In this document: positions 7,117 to 10,437 of the stretch, piece by piece
Numbering within the stretch: the first letter of the stretch is position 1
Layout of the letters: the number at the start of each line of letters is the position of its first letter
NCBI GenBank assembly: GCA_000383735.1
Contig: KB912143.1
Coordinates: 9,678-20,114 of the forward strand
DNA length: 10,437 nt
Origin: Verrucomicrobia bacterium SCGC AAA164-M04
GTDB taxonomy: Bacteria; Verrucomicrobiota; Verrucomicrobiae; Verrucomicrobiales; Akkermansiaceae
Direction of reading: 5' to 3'
The notes under the pieces: generated by a model
What the model saw: only the letters and a program-made list of their open reading frames with translations
Database searches by the model: none
What the model was told of the DNA's origin: nothing
Position numbers and translations under genes: made by a program

Positions 7117-7128
7117 TGAATCGATTCA
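7117..7128. promoter_or_regulatory. Perfect 12-bp palindrome, candidate operator
   Basis: TGAATCGATTCA is its own reverse complement and lies 172 bp before the chosen sulfatase start, about 30 bp before a possible TATAAA -10 box. It could bind a dimeric regulator. A single 12-bp palindrome in about 10 kb can occur by chance, so this is tentative. Confidence 0.25.
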
Positions 7129-7289
7129 CTAAGGTCTTTTAAAGAACCTCCCACGTATAAATCCTCACTAGGTTTTCGCTCTAATTATGGACCCCTTCTC
7201 TTTATCAGGTCAGAGAAAGTTACTTCTAACTATTTGGCAACGGCTGGACTCTCTAAAATCAACTCGACCTTCGATGGCATTTCCCTCAT

Positions 7290-7293
7290 GGAG
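7290..7293 (+). promoter_or_regulatory. Ribosome binding site fixing the sulfatase start
   Basis: GGAG at 7290-7293 lies 7 nt before the ATG at 7301, a near-ideal Shine-Dalgarno spacing and the clearest one in the window. It selects ATG 7301 over the in-frame ATGs at 7187 and 7274 and the GTG at 7298, and the hydrophobic signal peptide begins right after this ATG. Confidence 0.7.
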
Positions 7294-7300
7294 TGAGGTG

Positions 7301-10300
7301 ATGGGAAAACCACATCTTTTACTCTCCTTGCTGCTTGTCTTACCGCTCTTTGCGCAAAAGCCAAATGTTATTGTAATCATCTCCGACGATGCGGGATATG
7401 CCGACTGGGGATTTATGGACGATTACATCCAGACCCTCAACCCCGGGCAAGCTAGGTCCACTGTTCCAACTCCCAATCTTGACGCATTACGCCAGCGCGG
7501 AACTCTCCTCACCAATGCATACACCGCCGCAGTCTGTTCTCCATCCCGCGCCGCCATTGTCACAGGGTCTTACCAGCAACGGATTGGCTATGAATACAAT
7601 ATCAATAATCTCATGGGAGCCAATGACATCGATGGACTCTCGCCCAACATCATTACGATCTTCGATCGCATGAAATCTGAAGGATACACAACCGGAGCGG
7701 TAGGTAAGTGGCATCTCGGCGCACGCGCTAATGACAGCGGCGCCGGCAACCGACCCGAAAATCAAGGTGTCGATGAGTTTTTTGGGATCTGGAAAGGATC
7801 CCGCAATTATAACATTGGCGCTGTAAGCGGATCAGGAACCCTTCGTGAAACTTTTACCACCCCCTTCAGCGACACTGTTCTCGAAACAACCCCACCCTGG
7901 AACACCAACAACAACTACGTCACCAATGCCTTCGGGATTGGCGCCGTAAATTTTATCAAGCGGCACTATGCCGATCCTGACCCATTTTTCCTCTATGTTT
8001 CCTTCACTGCTCCTCACAGCCCCATTGGCCCCTCGCCTGACATCAATGACCCACGACTAAACTCCCTTACTGGCAAACGAAAGAACTACGCTTCAATGGT
8101 CCTCACGATGGATCGGGAGATTGGGAATATCCTGAACACTCTAGATGACCCAGCGGATGATGGATCAGTTTCGCTCACAGACAACACCTTGGTTATTTTC
8201 ATAAACGATAACGGTGGCGCTAACAATATCGGGGCAGAAAATACCCCCCTTCGGAATTTTAAAGGCTCTATTTTTGAGGGGGGAACTCGCGTTCCTATGA
8301 TCATTGCCGGAGCCGGTCTTCCCCTTAACTCCACTTACCACTCCCCCGTTCACTCAGTCGACATTCTTCCAACTTGCCTCGATGCCGCGGGAGGCACTCC
8401 TCCAACCCAGATAGATGGAACCAGCCTTCTGCCCTATCTTAATTCAACTATTCCCGGCATTCCCCATGAAGTAATCACGATCCGTAATGATACTAAAGTG
8501 AGCGTCCGTAAGGGCGACTGGAAGCTCGCTAAAAACGCAAGCAAGTCTCCCTTCCTTCTTTTTAATCTTTCAGTGGATCCCGAAGAATCAACTGACCTTG
8601 CACAAGCAAACCCCGGTATTGTAGCAGATCTTCTAAATTCCTTCACTGCCTTCGAAGCAACGATTGACAAGCCACGTCATGCCGGGCTCACAAAGGCACC
8701 TTCTTCAATCAACCTAAATAACGCTTTCACACTTGATCCCCAACCACCACCGCTAGGAACTTTCATTTCAAACCTTACACTTGTTGACGGAAATTTACGC
8801 AACGGAAATTTTAATGCGGGCGGCGAAGGCGGTGTACAAACCTATGCTGAAACTCCCTCTTGGGAAAATATCGGGACCGGCACGTTGTCCGAAAACTTCA
8901 CTAATACCAGCCTCTCCGCCAATGGATCACGTAATGCCATTATTGCCGAATCCAATGCCCGCGCCGCAGGCCTAGACACCGACCACACCCTATCAACCGG
9001 AGAAATTTTTAGAATTACTTTCCAATGGCGAGACGCCTCTAATTGGAATGATTCCTCCGATCTCGTCGCTGTCACTCTCTTCACAACATCTGATGACCGC
9101 ATCAGCGGCCCCCGTAATAATCTTCAACGACTCGTATCCCGAACATCCACGGACAACTCGGCCTACCAAACTGAGAATTTTCTTTTTAATCCCATCATTG
9201 CCAGTGAAGAAGGAAAACGTCTCTTCGTAGAAGTAAATGCGGCCCAAACTGGTAACGGATTCGCGCGACTTGATGACTTTAAAATCCAGCGCGGAACGCT
9301 CGGACAAGGCGGCGAGCCTACCCCTTCAGCATTCCTGAATTGGTCGCAAGATTCCGTATGGATCGATCCTCAAACGAATTCACCAGACGCCCTCTTAAGA
9401 ACTGATTCCTTTCCCGGCTGTGTTCTAGATTTCCCAGTCACTCAGAATTTTTCTTACGAGACGAACAACGACCTCACCCGTATCAGCGACCTAACTTTTA
9501 TGCTCAACTCTCTGCGCCTCACTGGCTCGTTTGACGGAGCATCTCCCCAATCTGCCACTTTGAGCGGGTCCGAACTACTATTCACTAACGACCTCGATGG
9601 TGCGCCTGCAAACCTGGCCCTCGAGGCCATGGGGCCAGCCTATTCCTTTCTTTTGAAACAAGATCTCATCCTTTATCACGACCTCGAAATCACGGGGAAC
9701 GGCAATGCCACTTTTGTTCTCGAAGGCCAAATCTCGGACTATCAAAACCCAACAAACGTGACGAAATCAGGCACCTCTACCCTGCTCATCAAATCGTCGC
9801 CCAAATACGCCGGCACTACGTCCATTACAGAGGGAGAAATTATCCTCGCAGAAAACGTCACACTTTCCTCCGATGTGATTATTTCTGGGAAAGCCATCCT
9901 CTCTGGAAGCGGAACTCTAACAAGTTCTCTCAGTGGAGCTGGAACCATCTCGCCCGGCCAGGGAATTGGCACTCTAACTATTCAAAATGCCTCACCCAAA
10001 AAACTTCATTTTGAAATCGACGGTTTTCAAGCAGACCACCTTGTCTCCACCGGAATTCTCGATCTATCAAACACCACCCTGAGCTGGTCCGCTCAAAATC
10101 TCACCGAAGTCATCTACCCGATCATCACCTACAACTCACTCATCGATGGCTTTCGAAATACTAATATTCCTCCCCCAGGTTACCTCTTTGACTACAACTA
10201 CCAAGGCAACAAAATTGCCCTGATTCGCGCCGAAGATGCCTATCAGGTTTGGTCTGAGAAAACCCACGCCTTATCTGGCGGGAATGCCCTTTTTGAGGCC

Positions 10301-10437
10301 GACCCCGACCTCGACGGCATCCCCAACGGACTTGAGTTTTTCTCAGGAAGCAACCCCGCTAAATTCACGAAAACCCATCCACTCAAAGCCTCCCGAATAT
10401 CGAGCTCCACCTCCGTCAGCTATCCGATTTCAAGCCT
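7301..10437 (+). CDS. Very long secreted multidomain sulfatase (3' end beyond right edge)
   Basis: The frame is open for at least 1,045 codons to the right edge. Residues 1-19 are a signal peptide (LLLSLLLVLPLFAQ). The sulfatase domain (about 21-450) is complete: VIVIISDDAGYADWG (Asp29, Asp30), the canonical motif CSPSRAAIVTG with formylglycine Cys79, GAVGKWHLG, TAPHSP, a DNGG metal-site segment and NFKGSIFEGGTRVPMI. Residues about 486-663 look like a beta-sandwich, perhaps carbohydrate-binding, starting SNLTLVDGNLRNGNF and ending ARLDDFKIQRG. Residues about 665-900 are glycine- and threonine-rich beta-strand repeats like the autotransporter-associated (PATR) type, e.g. KSGTSTLLI and GTISPGQGIGTLTI. 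Near residue 1001 comes DPDLDGIPNGLEFFSG, a calcium-binding-like tail motif often near the C-terminus of exported Verrucomicrobia enzymes; a PEP-CTERM or other sorting signal may follow off-window. The enzyme would remove sulfate from a glycan at the cell surface or outside. Maturation needs FGE or anSME, not seen here. The substrate and the non-catalytic domain names are inferred. Confidence 0.93.
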   Translation, partial: MGKPHLLLSLLLVLPLFAQKPNVIVIISDDAGYADWGFMDDYIQTLNPGQARSTVPTPNLDALRQRGTLLTNAYTAAVCSPSRAAIVTGSYQQRIGYEYNINNLMGANDIDGLSPNIITIFDRMKSEGYTTGAVGKWHLGARANDSGAGNRPENQGVDEFFGIWKGSRNYNIGAVSGSGTLRETFTTPFSDTVLETTPPWNTNNNYVTNAFGIGAVNFIKRHYADPDPFFLYVSFTAPHSPIGPSPDINDPRLNSLTGKRKNYASMVLTMDREIGNILNTLDDPADDGSVSLTDNTLVIFINDNGGANNIGAENTPLRNFKGSIFEGGTRVPMIIAGAGLPLNSTYHSPVHSVDILPTCLDAAGGTPPTQIDGTSLLPYLNSTIPGIPHEVITIRNDTKVSVRKGDWKLAKNASKSPFLLFNLSVDPEESTDLAQANPGIVADLLNSFTAFEATIDKPRHAGLTKAPSSINLNNAFTLDPQPPPLGTFISNLTLVDGNLRNGNFNAGGEGGVQTYAETPSWENIGTGTLSENFTNTSLSANGSRNAIIAESNARAAGLDTDHTLSTGEIFRITFQWRDASNWNDSSDLVAVTLFTTSDDRISGPRNNLQRLVSRTSTDNSAYQTENFLFNPIIASEEGKRLFVEVNAAQTGNGFARLDDFKIQRGTLGQGGEPTPSAFLNWSQDSVWIDPQTNSPDALLRTDSFPGCVLDFPVTQNFSYETNNDLTRISDLTFMLNSLRLTGSFDGASPQSATLSGSELLFTNDLDGAPANLALEAMGPAYSFLLKQDLILYHDLEITGNGNATFVLEGQISDYQNPTNVTKSGTSTLLIKSSPKYAGTTSITEGEIILAENVTLSSDVIISGKAILSGSGTLTSSLSGAGTISPGQGIGTLTIQNASPKKLHFEIDGFQADHLVSTGILDLSNTTLSWSAQNLTEVIYPIITYNSLIDGFRNTNIPPPGYLFDYNYQGNKIALIRAEDAYQVWSEKTHALSGGNALFEADPDLDGIPNGLEFFSGSNPAKFTKTHPLKASRISSSTSVSYPISS

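Larger units (their letters stand above)
6985..7300. other. Non-coding region upstream of the long sulfatase
   Basis: These 316 bases hold no convincing gene. A weak hairpin with T-run (CAAGA/TCTTG with TTTTT near 7032-7053) may end transcription of the upstream GltB-like tail. A small CGGG-TCCG-CCCG hairpin lies at 7089-7100, a 12-bp palindrome at 7117-7128, and a TATAAA at 7156-7161 could be a -10 box, but no good -35 was found. The sulfatase frame is open back to an ATG at 7187, yet that stretch lacks signal-peptide character, so it is treated as leader sequence. Confidence 0.6.

Noticed and set aside
6985..7186. Replication terminus dif site to explain the skew flip
   Set aside because: No dif-like 28-bp sequence was recognised, and a terminus would not explain two truncated genes.
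7187..7300. N-terminal extension of the long sulfatase to ATG 7187 or ATG 7274
   Set aside because: The frame is open, but the extension would bury the signal peptide, and the best Shine-Dalgarno points to 7301.
7487..9307. Several minus-strand open frames of 60-105 codons
   Set aside because: All lie antisense to the long plus-strand sulfatase, whose frame is continuous and rich in family motifs.

Overview
The window most resembles a member of the Verrucomicrobiota, or a close PVC relative. This is an inference from the gene content: secreted Cys-type sulfatases, an H-X9-DG type pseudopilin, a FucP-family sugar symporter, a Tat-exported sugar isomerase-like TIM barrel, and long secreted enzymes with Ig-like, beta-strand-repeat and 'DPDLDG' C-terminal modules. 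Shine-Dalgarno sequences are mostly weak or absent. No RNA genes, CRISPR arrays, insertion sequences or phage genes were seen.

Left segment (1 to about 6,859). Four genes lie on the minus strand: a sulfatase running off the left edge (1-1252), a YheT-type alpha/beta hydrolase (1469-2428), a pseudopilin-like protein (2583-3359) followed by a clear intrinsic terminator (2532-2558), and a FucP-like MFS sugar symporter (3504-5003). A 92-bp divergent intergenic region with a 9+9 bp inverted repeat separates the symporter from a plus-strand, Tat-signal-bearing sugar isomerase/epimerase-like protein (5096-6010). Convergent with the latter is a 5'-truncated gene (6026-6859, minus) resembling the C-terminal part of a secreted PhoD-like phosphatase.

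Junction (about 6,859). The truncated PhoD-like gene meets, head to head, a 5'-truncated plus-strand tail resembling the C-terminus of glutamate synthase large subunit (6859-6984). Neither gene has room for its N-terminal part. In sample lines counted by hand, the plus strand is G-rich on the left whatever the gene direction and C-rich on the right. The two halves therefore look like pieces of different replication polarity joined by a rearrangement or by contig misassembly.

Right segment. A 316-bp non-coding region holding a perfect 12-bp palindrome leads into a very long sulfatase (7301 to beyond the right edge, at least 1,045 residues). It has a complete N-terminal sulfatase domain, a predicted beta-sandwich, an autotransporter-like beta-strand-repeat region and a calcium-binding-like tail.

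Working together (inference): two exported sulfatases, an L-fucose-type symporter and an exported sugar isomerase-like protein fit the use of sulfated, perhaps fucose-containing, polysaccharides. The second sulfatase lies beyond the junction, so it may not belong to the same locus.
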